Below, piece by piece: positions 1 through 5,648 of a stretch of 5,749 nucleotides of DNA. The stretch lies in the NCBI RefSeq assembly GCF_000250875.1, contig NZ_JH604982.1, positions 1 through 5,749 on the forward strand, given 5' to 3'. This stretch comes from Sutterella parvirubra YIT 11816. GTDB taxonomy: Bacteria; Pseudomonadota; Gammaproteobacteria; Burkholderiales; Burkholderiaceae_F. The notes under the pieces are model-generated. The model was not told the DNA's origin and made no database searches. It was given only the letters and a program-made list of their open reading frames with translations. The position numbers and the translations under genes were made by a program. The number at the start of each line of letters is the position of its first letter. Position 1 is the stretch's first letter.

Positions 1-1
1 C

Positions 2-37
2 GAACCTCTTCCGTGAAGAGGTTCCCTAACAGGGTAC
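2..37 (+). promoter_or_regulatory. Structured leader with two overlapping hairpins upstream of the TDT transporter gene
   Basis: A perfect 10-bp inverted repeat (2-11 with 15-24) closes a 3-base CGT loop. A second, imperfect dyad, GTTCCCTAACAGGGTAC (21-37), shares bases 21-24 with the first, so both cannot form fully at once. The second contains AGGG (31-34), the only Shine-Dalgarno-like sequence before the ATG at 44. No T-run follows on the + strand, so it is not a typical intrinsic terminator for an upstream gene. It could be a translational switch, an operator, or the end of a gene lying left of the window. Confidence 0.45.
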
Positions 38-43
38 GCCCCG

Positions 44-1039
44 ATGTTTCGCAAACTTCACTTCAAATTCCGCGGGTTGCCCACGCCGATGGCGGGGCTC
101 GCGCTGGGCGTGGCCAGCCTCGGCTGGTGCATGGAAAACGCGCTGCCGCTCCATGGCTTCGGGCAGCTGACCGGCGCCGTCATCGCATCCTGCCTCCTGA
201 TGCTTCTCGTCGTGCGCTTTGCGTTTCATGCGGACACGCTCGTCAACGACCTCCGCCACCCCGTCGCCGGGAGCATCGTTCCCACCTTCGCGATGGCCGT
301 GATGGTGATCTCCCGCGCGCTTCACGACTTCGTGCCGAACTTCTCGGTCGTGCTCTGGTGCCTCGCGGTCGCGGCGCACTTGGTTGCGCTCGTCGCCTTC
401 ATCATCTACCGCTCCCGCGAAGCCGTCATGGGGAACATGGTCCCCTCGTGGTTCATTCCGCCCGTCGGCATCATCGTCGCCGACGTGAGCTTCCCCGGGA
501 CGCCCGCGCTCGAATGGCTCGCCGACGGCCTTCTCGTCATCGGCATGAGCGCCTACGCGGTCATGCTCCCGATGATGATCTACCGCTTCATCTTCCACCC
601 GGAAGTCCCCAATGCCGCCAAACCCACGATCGCGATCATGGCCGCGCCCGCGTCGCTCTCCTTGGCCGGGTACCTCACGGTGGTCGAGGAACCGTCGCTT
701 CTTCTCGTCGCGATTCTTCTGGGGATCGCGCTCCTGATGACGCTCGCCATCTACTTCTGCTTCTGGAAGCTCCTGCGTCTTCAGTTCTCGCCCGGCTACG
801 CCGCCTTCACCTTCCCGATGGCGATCGGCGCGACGGCGCTCTACAAGGTTTCTAATCTCGTCAACTCCATCCCCGGGGGTCAGGAATACGCGATGCAGCT
901 CCGCATCATGGCGCACGTCGAACTCATCATCGCCGCTTTGGTGATCAGCTACGTCTTCGTCCTCTACATGAAGAACCTGAAGGTCTTCATGTCGGTGGAG
1001 ATGCCGGCGAGAACGGTCAGCCAGCAGCCGCAGCCGTAA
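44..1039 (+). CDS. TDT-family (TehA/SLAC1-like) anion or C4-dicarboxylate transporter
   Basis: A 331-residue inner-membrane protein with about ten hydrophobic segments, roughly at 13-30, 41-60, 76-94, 101-121, 130-147, 161-183, 193-215, 218-242, 251-272 and 288-309. This matches the length and ten-helix fold of the tellurite-resistance/dicarboxylate transporter (TDT) family, PF03595. Family-like stretches are PTPMAGLALG in helix 1, HPVAGSIVPTFAMAVMVIS (72-90), PSWFIPPVGIIVA (134-146), the FHPEVPNAAKPTIAIMAAPA segment (184-203) and FTFPMAIGATALYK (255-268). Known members act as anion channels or exporters of malate, succinate, sulfite or tellurite-related anions. The substrate cannot be read from the sequence, and a tellurite role should not be assumed. 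The ATG at 44 is preceded by AGGG at 31-34, nine bases away. The C-terminus (310-331) is short, polar and Gln/Pro-rich. The gene is apparently monocistronic, with its own terminator downstream. Confidence 0.88.
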   Translation: MFRKLHFKFRGLPTPMAGLALGVASLGWCMENALPLHGFGQLTGAVIASCLLMLLVVRFAFHADTLVNDLRHPVAGSIVPTFAMAVMVISRALHDFVPNFSVVLWCLAVAAHLVALVAFIIYRSREAVMGNMVPSWFIPPVGIIVADVSFPGTPALEWLADGLLVIGMSAYAVMLPMMIYRFIFHPEVPNAAKPTIAIMAAPASLSLAGYLTVVEEPSLLLVAILLGIALLMTLAIYFCFWKLLRLQFSPGYAAFTFPMAIGATALYKVSNLVNSIPGGQEYAMQLRIMAHVELIIAALVISYVFVLYMKNLKVFMSVEMPARTVSQQPQP

Positions 1040-1084
1040 GAGGCCGCTGAAGGGCGGAAGCCCCTCAAAGACTACCCCATACGA

Positions 1085-1122
1085 CAAGGCCGTCGGATTC
1101 GCTCCGGCGGCCTTGGTGTTTT
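1085..1122 (+). terminator. Intrinsic terminator of the TDT transporter gene
   Basis: A 13-bp stem (1085-1097 with 1103-1115, one G-U pair) encloses a 5-base TTCGC loop and is followed by TGTTTT at 1117-1122. It lies 46 bases after the transporter stop codon and 30 bases before the stop of the convergent DUF4261 gene. The T-run is on the + side, so it mainly serves the transporter; the stem could slow minus-strand transcription too. A smaller hairpin, GGGC-GGAA-GCCC (1052-1063), lies between the stop and the terminator. Confidence 0.85.
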
Positions 1123-1145
1123 GGGAGTTTGGGAGTGCCCGTCCG

Positions 1146-1952
1146 TCAGAACGTGAACTGCAGCGTCTCGTACTCGGGGAACGCAGCCCCGGGCTTCAAT
1201 TCCGCGCGGATCCCGCCCTTCAGCTCATCCCCGCCGCGGATCACTTCGCCGGCGTCGACGTGCGCCAGCTGCCAGCGGGCGACGTTCGCGAGGAAACCGC
1301 GCACGGTCTCGGACCCCTGCGCGCATTCGAGCACTTCGCACTCCGGCAGTCCGAAGGCGGCGAGCCCCGCGGTGTAGCCGCAGGTCGCGCCTTCTTCGCT
1401 CCTGCGCCACGTCCCGAACGCCACGAGATTCATGACGGGAACGGCCTCGGGGTCGACCAAAAGCGCCGCACCGTTCCTGTAGCCCTCGGGCGTGAAGAGC
1501 ATCGTCGCGGCGTCGACCGCCAAAACGCCGGGCGAGAGCGTGAGGCTCGCGACCGCGCGGACGAGGTTGCGGGCGTTTTCCAGAATTCCCGCCGTTTCCG
1601 CGATCGCCGCCACGACCAGGTGCGCGCGGTGCGCGAGCGCGGCCTCGGTCGCGCCCTCCCAGTCCGGGTTGTTCTTCGCGTGGGCTTCCGCCATGCGCTC
1701 CGGAATCTCGCAGGGGTTCATCCCGACCACGATGATCGAGCCCATCGCGCGGAAGGCCAAAGGTTCGCCCGGGTTCGAAGGAATGCCCTCGACCTTGACG
1801 CCCCAGTCGTCCTCAAAGTCCGCGGCGAACGCGGCCGGATCCCAGTGCGGGGCGGCCAGAAGCACCGAGGCGGTGAGGGTCTTGGGGTTCGCTTCTTCCG
1901 CGGGGCTCTGTGCAACCTGGGCGGCCTGAGCGGCGTGGGTCTGGTCGGTCAT
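1146..1952 (-). CDS. DUF4261-like domain protein of unknown function
   Basis: A 268-residue, acidic, apparently soluble protein without a signal peptide or transmembrane segment. The N-terminus (about 1-24) is low-complexity and Ala/Gln-rich (HAAQAAQVAQ). The body begins near TASVLLAAPHWDP (27-39). The C-terminal third carries the stretch TCGYTAGLAAFGLPECEVLE (190-209) followed by a helical segment and GGDELKGG (240-247). This resembles the C-terminal DUF4261 domain, a family without assigned activity; the match is from memory of the family pattern. No catalytic motif is evident. The ATG at 1952 is chosen because AGAGGAA lies about nine bases upstream; an in-frame TTG at 1973 has no such support. 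The gene stands alone, convergent with the transporter and divergent from the small membrane protein gene, so context gives no role. Confidence 0.78.
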   Translation of the reverse strand: MTDQTHAAQAAQVAQSPAEEANPKTLTASVLLAAPHWDPAAFAADFEDDWGVKVEGIPSNPGEPLAFRAMGSIIVVGMNPCEIPERMAEAHAKNNPDWEGATEAALAHRAHLVVAAIAETAGILENARNLVRAVASLTLSPGVLAVDAATMLFTPEGYRNGAALLVDPEAVPVMNLVAFGTWRRSEEGATCGYTAGLAAFGLPECEVLECAQGSETVRGFLANVARWQLAHVDAGEVIRGGDELKGGIRAELKPGAAFPEYETLQFTF

Positions 1953-1990
1953 GGTCAAACGTTCCTCTCTCAAAATGGCTAACCGCTTCG

Positions 1991-2023
1991 GAGGCGCTTG
2001 GAGCTGCGGGCCCCATGCGCCTC
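1991..2023 (-). repeat. Inverted repeat in the leader of the DUF4261-like gene
   Basis: GAGGCGC (1991-1997) pairs perfectly with GCGCCTC (2017-2023) around a 19-base loop that contains the palindrome GGGCCC (2008-2013). It lies 39 bases upstream of the minus-strand ATG at 1952 and downstream of the candidate minus-strand -10 (2050-2055), so it would be transcribed as a leader hairpin. No T-run follows closely. It could be an operator or an mRNA structure. Confidence 0.4.
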
Positions 2024-2044
2024 ACGCAGGCGGCTTTCGTTGGG

Positions 2045-2072
2045 GTGGCATTCTACATGCCGCCCCTATAAT
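2045..2072 (+). promoter_or_regulatory. Candidate sigma-70 promoter of the small membrane protein gene
   Basis: A perfect TATAAT (2067-2072), striking in such GC-rich DNA, lies 16 bases after GTGGCA (2045-2050, four of six matches to TTGACA). Transcription would begin near 2079, leaving about 27 bases before the ATG at 2106. On the opposite strand TAGAAT (2050-2055, five of six matches) could be the -10 of the divergent DUF4261-like gene, without a good -35. The two would overlap, so use of one could exclude the other. Confidence 0.5.
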
Positions 2073-2105
2073 GAGCGCCTCCACGAAAACCGACACCGCA
2101 TTCTC

Positions 2106-2564
2106 ATGACCCGACACTACGGCGCCCTCCTCACCATCGTCTCCATTGCGCTTTGGGCGATGGGCCTCCGGACGATCTCGCCGCTTCTCGAATCCTCCGG
2201 CCTCATGAACGCCGCGCTCCCCGCGGGGCTGGGCGTGCTTGCCGCCCTCGGCCTTCTTCTTCGCGGCCGCCTGATTCCCCGCGCCGACGCGGCGCCGAGC
2301 CTCCTTCAGAAGCGCTTCAACGCGAACGTCGCGGTCTCGCTTCTCGCGGCGCTTCTCATGCTCTACGTCGACGCCTACGCGATGGACGGCGGGCTCCTGC
2401 GCGGGGTCGCGAACGTCTTCGGGCTCGCGGCCTTCGGTGAGCGCTACCAGCTCGCCGTGTCGACGGGCTGCGCCCTCGGGGTCGTCCACCCGATCCTCTT
2501 ACCTCGTCGCCGCCTTCCCGCGCCTCTTCGGGCCCAAGGCCTGAGAAAGTCTGAACTGGCCTGA
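2106..2564 (+). CDS. Small multi-pass membrane protein, probable frameshift near its 3' end
   Basis: Not recognised as a named family. The 152-residue reading has hydrophobic segments at about 7-28, 35-53, 74-92 and 113-131, suggesting a four-helix inner-membrane protein. The ATG at 2106 is preferred because a TTG at 1998 would place the start upstream of the promoter; no clear Shine-Dalgarno sequence is visible. After codon 131 (CTC, 2496-2498) the frame continues with TTA and a run of Arg/Pro codons with mixed third bases, ending at 2564. Skipping one T at 2499 instead gives YLVAAFPRLFGPKA and a TGA at 2542-2544; all 14 of those codons end in G or C, and the fourth helix is extended. The ancestral product was therefore probably 145 residues, with one T gained, or the base is a sequencing error. 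It lies upstream of queF on the same strand and may be co-transcribed with it. Confidence 0.6.
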   Translation: MTRHYGALLTIVSIALWAMGLRTISPLLESSGLMNAALPAGLGVLAALGLLLRGRLIPRADAAPSLLQKRFNANVAVSLLAALLMLYVDAYAMDGGLLRGVANVFGLAAFGERYQLAVSTGCALGVVHPILLPRRRLPAPLRAQGLRKSELA

Positions 2565-2577
2565 AGAGGCCTGAAGA
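2538..2577 (+). repeat. Degenerate 10-base tandem repeat with in-phase TGA
   Basis: Two perfect copies of GGCCTGAAGA (2558-2567, 2568-2577) follow two diverged copies, GGCCTGAGAAA (2538-2548) and GTCTGAACT (2549-2557). TGA recurs exactly every ten bases at 2542, 2552, 2562 and 2572. Because ten is not a multiple of three, this puts a stop in all three + frames. It spans both alternative ends of the membrane protein gene. GGCC at 2558 and 2568 could also form a small hairpin. Confidence 0.7.
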
Positions 2578-2605
2578 GCGCCCCGCACCGAATCCAACTC
2601 TCTTT

Positions 2606-2624
2606 GAAGGAGCCTCCCGGCTCC
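2606..2624 (+). promoter_or_regulatory. Hairpin containing a strong Shine-Dalgarno-like sequence upstream of queF
   Basis: GGAGCC (2609-2614) pairs perfectly with GGCTCC (2619-2624) around a TCCC loop. The stem buries most of GAAGGAG (2606-2612), the best ribosome-binding-like sequence in the queF leader, which ends 25 bases before the ATG at 2638, too far for normal use. Only GAAG (2630-2633), four bases from the ATG, lies closer. The arrangement could regulate translation or could be the remains of an older start region. Confidence 0.4.
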
Positions 2625-2637
2625 CACGTGAAGTCCC

Positions 2638-3519
2638 ATGACCGACACCGCCAAGACGTCCAAGTCCCCGGTTCTGATGCCCGAACCCCAGCACACGATG
2701 TTGGGGCAGGCGACGACCTACCACGACACCTACGACGCGACGCTTCTCACCCCGATTCCCCGCAAGTTCGGCCGCGACGCGATCGGCCGCCACGACTTCC
2801 AAGGGCACGACTACTGGCACCTCTTCGAGGTGACCTGGCTCTCGCCCAACGGCCTCCCCCAGGTGGCGGCGGGGCTCATGACGGTGCCGGCGACGACCGA
2901 ATGCATCGTCGAATCGAAGTCGCTGAAGCTCTACGTCGGGAGCTTCACGCAGTCGGTCTTCCCCTCGAAGGAAGCCGTCGAAGCCCGCATGACCGAAGAC
3001 CTCGTGAAGCTCTTGGGTGAAGGCGTCCGGATGGAGCTCACGCTGCTTTCCGACTGGCAGGGGGACGCCATGCTCCCGACGCCGCTCCCTGGGATCCGTC
3101 TTGAAGCGCTCCCCGAGATGAAGGATGCGACCTTCGACGCCTTTGAGGTCGACCCGAACCTTCTGGCGGTCGCGGAGGACGCGGGCGGTGAAATCGTCGA
3201 AGAAGTCTTCTCGACGGAACTCTTCCGCTCCTGCTGCCCCGTCACGGGCCAGCCCGACCACGCCGGGGTGGTGATCCGCATGAAGGGCCCGAAGGCGGAC
3301 CGCGCGGGGTTGCTCAAGTACCTCGTCTCCTACCGCTGCCACCGGGGCTTCCACGAGCAGTGCGTCGAGCAGATCTTCACGGACCTCTCGAACGTCTTCT
3401 CGCCCGAAATCCTTGAAGTCCACGCGCTCTTCACGCGCCGCGGCGGGATCGACATCTCGCCCTTCCGCTCGAACGTGCGGTCGACCCCGGACACCGTGCT
3501 GCGCTCGCCGAGGCAGTAA
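2638..3519 (+). CDS. queF: NADPH-dependent 7-cyano-7-deazaguanine reductase QueF
   Basis: This cytosolic enzyme reduces the nitrile of preQ0 to the amine of preQ1 with two NADPH, a step of queuosine tRNA-modification synthesis. The 293 residues match the long, two-module tunnelling-fold type of E. coli (282 residues), not the short Bacillus type. The QueF signature ESKSLKLY is at 92-99. The nucleophilic Cys200 lies in RSCCPVTGQPD, with the proton-donor Asp207. His239 and Glu240 in GFHEQCV correspond to the substrate- and cofactor-site residues of E. coli QueF. RRGGIDISPFRSN (267-279) is the conserved C-terminal motif. All key residues are present, so it should be active. Cys199 next to the nucleophile is an extra cysteine. 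The ATG at 2638 is the first possible start, since an in-frame TGA lies at 2629. The upstream membrane protein gene ends 73 to 93 bases before it. No other queuosine gene is in view. Confidence 0.97.
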   Translation: MTDTAKTSKSPVLMPEPQHTMLGQATTYHDTYDATLLTPIPRKFGRDAIGRHDFQGHDYWHLFEVTWLSPNGLPQVAAGLMTVPATTECIVESKSLKLYVGSFTQSVFPSKEAVEARMTEDLVKLLGEGVRMELTLLSDWQGDAMLPTPLPGIRLEALPEMKDATFDAFEVDPNLLAVAEDAGGEIVEEVFSTELFRSCCPVTGQPDHAGVVIRMKGPKADRAGLLKYLVSYRCHRGFHEQCVEQIFTDLSNVFSPEILEVHALFTRRGGIDISPFRSNVRSTPDTVLRSPRQ

Positions 3520-3530
3520 GAACAACAGGA

Positions 3531-3551
3531 GCCGGGGCCGACCGCCCCGGC
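3531..3551. repeat. GC-rich hairpin just downstream of queF
   Basis: GCCGGGGC (3531-3538) pairs perfectly with GCCCCGGC (3544-3551) around a CGACC loop, 11 bases after the queF stop codon. There is no T-run on either side, so it is not a textbook intrinsic terminator. It may protect the 3' end of the mRNA or assist Rho-dependent termination. Confidence 0.5.
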
Positions 3552-3572
3552 ACCTCCGGCTTCCGAAATGCA

Positions 3573-3606
3573 CTGAGGGGCGGCCCCGCAAAGGTCCGCC
3601 CCTCAG
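3573..3606. terminator. Probable bidirectional terminator hairpin between queF and ilvD
   Basis: An 11-bp perfect stem, CTGAGGGGCGG (3573-3583) with CCGCCCCTCAG (3596-3606), encloses a 12-base loop in the convergent gap between the queF stop (3519) and the ilvD stop (3667). Flanking T content is poor on both strands (CTTCTG on the + side, ATTTC a few bases beyond the stem on the - side), so termination strength is uncertain. Nearer ilvD lie a 24-base-spaced direct repeat TCCGTCCCG (3619, 3643) and the palindrome CCCGGCCGGG (3648-3657). Confidence 0.55.
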
Positions 3607-3666
3607 CTTCTGACCGGTTCCGTCCCGTCCGGACCGAATGCATCCGTCCCGGCCGGGTTCAAGCCC

Positions 3667-5328
3667 TCACTTCAGCACCGCGCCCGACATCCCCGAGGAG
3701 ACGAGCTTGGCGTAGCGGGCGAGCACCCCGGTCTTGATCTTGGGCTCGGGCTTCACCCAACGGGCGCGGCGGGCGGCCATGTCGTCCTCCGTCACCGCTA
3801 CCGTCAAGGCGTTCCCCGGGATGTCGACCGTGATCATGTCGCCCTCTTCGACGAACGCGATCGGCCCGCCGTCGGCGGCTTCCGGCGAGACGTGCCCGAT
3901 CGCGGCCCCGCGGGTCGCGCCCGAGAAGCGCCCGTCGGTGATGAGGGCGACGGTGTCCCCGAGCCCCGCCCCGACGATCGCAGCGGTGGGGTTCAACATC
4001 TCCCTCATCCCGGGACCGCCCTTCGGGCCTTCGTACCGGATCACCACGACGTCGCCCGAGCGGATCTTCCCGCCGTGGATCGCCGCGATCGCGGCCTCTT
4101 CGTCGTCGAAGACGCGCGCGGGGCCGGTGTGGACCATCATCTTGGGGTCGACGGCGCTGCGTTTGACCACCGCGCCTTCCGGCGCCAAATTCCCCTTCAG
4201 CACCGCGATGCCGCCCTCTTTCCCCCAGGGATTCTCAAGCGGACGGATCGTTTCGCGGTCGGTGACGACCGCGCCCCGCGCGATCTCGCCGATCGTGCGG
4301 CCCGAGACGGTCTTCGCGTCTTCGTGAAGGACGCCCAAAGGAAGAAGCGTCCCCAACACCCCCGGAATCCCGCCCGCGCGGTCGAGGTCCTCGATGTAGG
4401 CTTCGCCGGCGGGCGCGAGATGGCAGAGGTTCGGGGTCTTTTTGGAAATCTCGTTCGCCACCGTGAGGTCCAGCTCGATCCCGCACTCGTGCGCGATCGC
4501 CGGGAGGTGGAGCATCGAATTGGTCGAGCACCCCAGCGCCATGTCGACCGCGAGCGCGTTCTCGAAGGCTTCGCGGGTCATGAGGTCGCGCGGGCGGACG
4601 TTTTCGCGCACGAGGTCCATCACGCGCATGCCGGAGTCCTTCGCCAAACGCAGACGCGCCGACATCACCGCCGGGATCGTGCCGTTCCCGGGGAGCGCCA
4701 TCCCGAGGACTTCGGTCAAGCAGTTCATCGAGTTCGCGGTGAACATCCCGGAGCAGGACCCGCAGGACGGGCAGCACTTGTCTTCGATCTCCATGAAGAT
4801 CGTCTTCGTGATCCGCCCGGCGTGGAAGGCCCCGACGGCTTCCGCCACGTCGGAGTAGGAAAGCCTCCGCCCGCTCGTCATGCGGCCGGCGAGCATCGCG
4901 CCCGCGGAAATCACGATCGTCGGGACGTTGAGGCGCCCCGCCGCCATCAGAAGGCCCGGCACGTTCTTGTCGCAGGCGGCGACCAAAACGAGACCGTCGA
5001 ACGGATGCGCCGTCGCCATCGTCTCCACGCTGTCGGCGATCAACTCACGCGAGACGAGCGAATACTTCATCCCGACGTGCCCCATCGCGAGGCCGTCGCA
5101 GACGGCGATCGCGGGGAAGACGATCGGCGTGCCGCCGCCCATGGCGACCCCGGTCTTCACGGCCTCGGTGATCTTGTCCAAGAACATGTGCCCCGGGACT
5201 ATGTCGTTTTGGGACGAGACGATCCCGATCAGCGGGCGCGCAATTTCAGCATCGGAGAGCCCGAGGGCCTTCAGAATCGCGCGCTGCGGCGCGGCGGCGG
5301 GTCCTTGTGTCAGTCGATCGCTTCGCAT
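3667..5328 (-). CDS. ilvD: Dihydroxy-acid dehydratase IlvD
   Basis: This iron-sulfur enzyme dehydrates 2,3-dihydroxy-isovalerate and 2,3-dihydroxy-3-methylvalerate to the keto acids that precede valine, leucine and isoleucine. At 553 residues it matches the shorter IlvD class (about 550-560); E. coli IlvD is 616. Family hallmarks are in order: RSDRLTQGP at the N-terminus, [14 protein letters not shown] (78-91), CDKNVPG with Cys119 and Lys121, [20 protein letters not shown] (185-204) with the cluster cysteine Cys189, [16 protein letters not shown] (266-281), [16 protein letters not shown] (379-394), [16 protein letters not shown] (433-448) and [10 protein letters not shown] (465-474) with the putative base Ser469. 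VPGH (44-47) has Gly where [2Fe-2S]-type enzymes have a third cysteine, as in E. coli. Wording such as [12 protein letters not shown] and [12 protein letters not shown] recalls IlvD of clostridial and other anaerobes. The ATG at 5328 has AAGGA eight bases upstream (5337-5341). Sugar-acid dehydratases of the same superfamily are less likely. Confidence 0.96.
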   Translation of the reverse strand: MRSDRLTQGPAAAPQRAILKALGLSDAEIARPLIGIVSSQNDIVPGHMFLDKITEAVKTGVAMGGGTPIVFPAIAVCDGLAMGHVGMKYSLVSRELIADSVETMATAHPFDGLVLVAACDKNVPGLLMAAGRLNVPTIVISAGAMLAGRMTSGRRLSYSDVAEAVGAFHAGRITKTIFMEIEDKCCPSCGSCSGMFTANSMNCLTEVLGMALPGNGTIPAVMSARLRLAKDSGMRVMDLVRENVRPRDLMTREAFENALAVDMALGCSTNSMLHLPAIAHECGIELDLTVANEISKKTPNLCHLAPAGEAYIEDLDRAGGIPGVLGTLLPLGVLHEDAKTVSGRTIGEIARGAVVTDRETIRPLENPWGKEGGIAVLKGNLAPEGAVVKRSAVDPKMMVHTGPARVFDDEEAAIAAIHGGKIRSGDVVVIRYEGPKGGPGMREMLNPTAAIVGAGLGDTVALITDGRFSGATRGAAIGHVSPEAADGGPIAFVEEGDMITVDIPGNALTVAVTEDDMAARRARWVKPEPKIKTGVLARYAKLVSSGMSGAVLK

Positions 5329-5361
5329 GGGTATCGTCCTTTTCCTTGGTTTTGCTGAGGG

Positions 5362-5419
5362 GAAAAACCGCGCGCGGGAGCCTGGGGTTCAATCCCTTCC
5401 GGAGGCCTCCCGGCGCGCG
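5362..5419 (-). terminator. Terminator-like hairpin in the ilvD leader, candidate attenuator
   Basis: Read on the minus strand, 5419-5403 pairs with 5381-5367 through about 15 bp (CCGCGCGC, GGGAG and CC blocks, with two single-base bulges). TTTTT follows immediately (5366-5362). This is the form of an intrinsic terminator, and the T-run is only on the minus side. It ends 33 bases before the ilvD ATG, leaving room for the Shine-Dalgarno AAGGA but no visible promoter. Transcripts entering ilvD must therefore read through it. A further small hairpin (5436-5440 with 5444-5448) lies just upstream. No leader peptide rich in Ile, Leu or Val was found. Confidence 0.6.
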
Positions 5420-5471
5420 GGCATCTCTTCACGATACCGGGCCGCCCGGGTCTTCGCCTCAGGCCTTTGCC

Positions 5472-5500
5472 ATAGGACAAACGCCCGAGGCGGCTTTCAA
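5472..5500 (-). promoter_or_regulatory. Candidate ilvD promoter
   Basis: On the minus strand TTGAAA (5500-5495, five of six matches to TTGACA) is followed after exactly 17 bases by TCCTAT (5477-5472, three of six matches to TATAAT). Transcription would start near 5465 and give a leader of about 137 bases containing the terminator-like hairpin. The -10 is weak. Confidence 0.4.
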
Positions 5501-5605
5501 CCGACGCCTCCAGACGGTCTTCGAAGGGCCGCGGCGACCGAAGCGCCGGAGCCGCACCGCAGCCGCACCGAAGCCCTGAAGCCCCGAGGTCCACCGCGCC
5601 CTCTC

Positions 5606-5642
5606 TGTTAAACTCACCGGCATCACGAATCTTTCCAAGGAA
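5606..5642 (+). promoter_or_regulatory. Candidate extended -10 promoter and ribosome-binding site of the right-edge gene
   Basis: TG-T-TAAACT (5606-5614) resembles an extended -10 element (TAAACT, four of six matches); no good -35 is seen. AAGGAA (5637-5642) is a good Shine-Dalgarno sequence six bases before the GTG at 5649. The local drop in GC content across 5604-5642 fits a promoter and translation start. Confidence 0.4.
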
Positions 5643-5648
5643 CCCGCC

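Larger units (their letters stand above)
5329..5648. other. Intergenic region between divergent ilvD and the right-edge gene
   Basis: These 320 bases contain no convincing gene. The ilvD Shine-Dalgarno sequence (5337-5341), the terminator-like hairpin (5362-5419), a small hairpin (5436-5448) and the candidate ilvD promoter (5472-5500) occupy the left half. The stretch 5501-5600 is GC-rich, with short repeats such as AGCCGCACCG (5549-5558) and GCAGCCGCACCG near it, and no clear signal. Candidate signals for the + strand gene occupy 5601-5648. Confidence 0.6.

Noticed and set aside
26..1087. Long open frame on the minus strand across the transporter gene
   Set aside because: It is antisense to a clearly recognised membrane protein and its translation is Arg/His/Asp/Glu-rich with no motif, as expected from GC-rich third positions.
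1113..1982. Long open frame on the plus strand across the DUF4261-like gene
   Set aside because: Shadow frame with Arg-rich composition; it starts inside the terminator region and lacks a ribosome-binding site.
1998..2105. N-terminal extension of the membrane protein from a TTG at 1998
   Set aside because: It would place the start upstream of the promoter; the extension is Arg-rich and unlike the hydrophobic N-terminus that follows.
2071..2109. Twelve-codon leader ORF (MSASTKTDTAFS) overlapping the membrane gene start as ATGA
   Set aside because: Its ATG overlaps the TATAAT element, so the predicted transcript would begin after it; no ribosome-binding site.
2545..2637. preQ1 riboswitch before queF
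   Set aside because: The short hairpin with the A-rich tail of preQ1-I was not visible by eye; a covariance search would be needed to exclude other classes.
2356..3591. Long open frame on the minus strand across queF and the membrane gene
   Set aside because: Antisense to queF, whose catalytic residues are intact; the translation is an Arg/Gly/Val-rich shadow.
3667..5328. Phosphogluconate or sugar-acid dehydratase (Edd-like) instead of IlvD
   Set aside because: Length, N-terminal RSDRLTQGP and the [16 protein letters not shown] wording fit IlvD; Edd and sugar-acid enzymes are usually longer and differ at these motifs.
3892..5358. Long open frame on the plus strand across ilvD
   Set aside because: Antisense to ilvD, His/Arg/Asp-rich, no recognisable domain.
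5382..5398. GGGGTTCAATCCC resembles a tRNA T-arm
   Set aside because: No acceptor, D or anticodon arms can be drawn around it; it is the loop of the ilvD leader hairpin.
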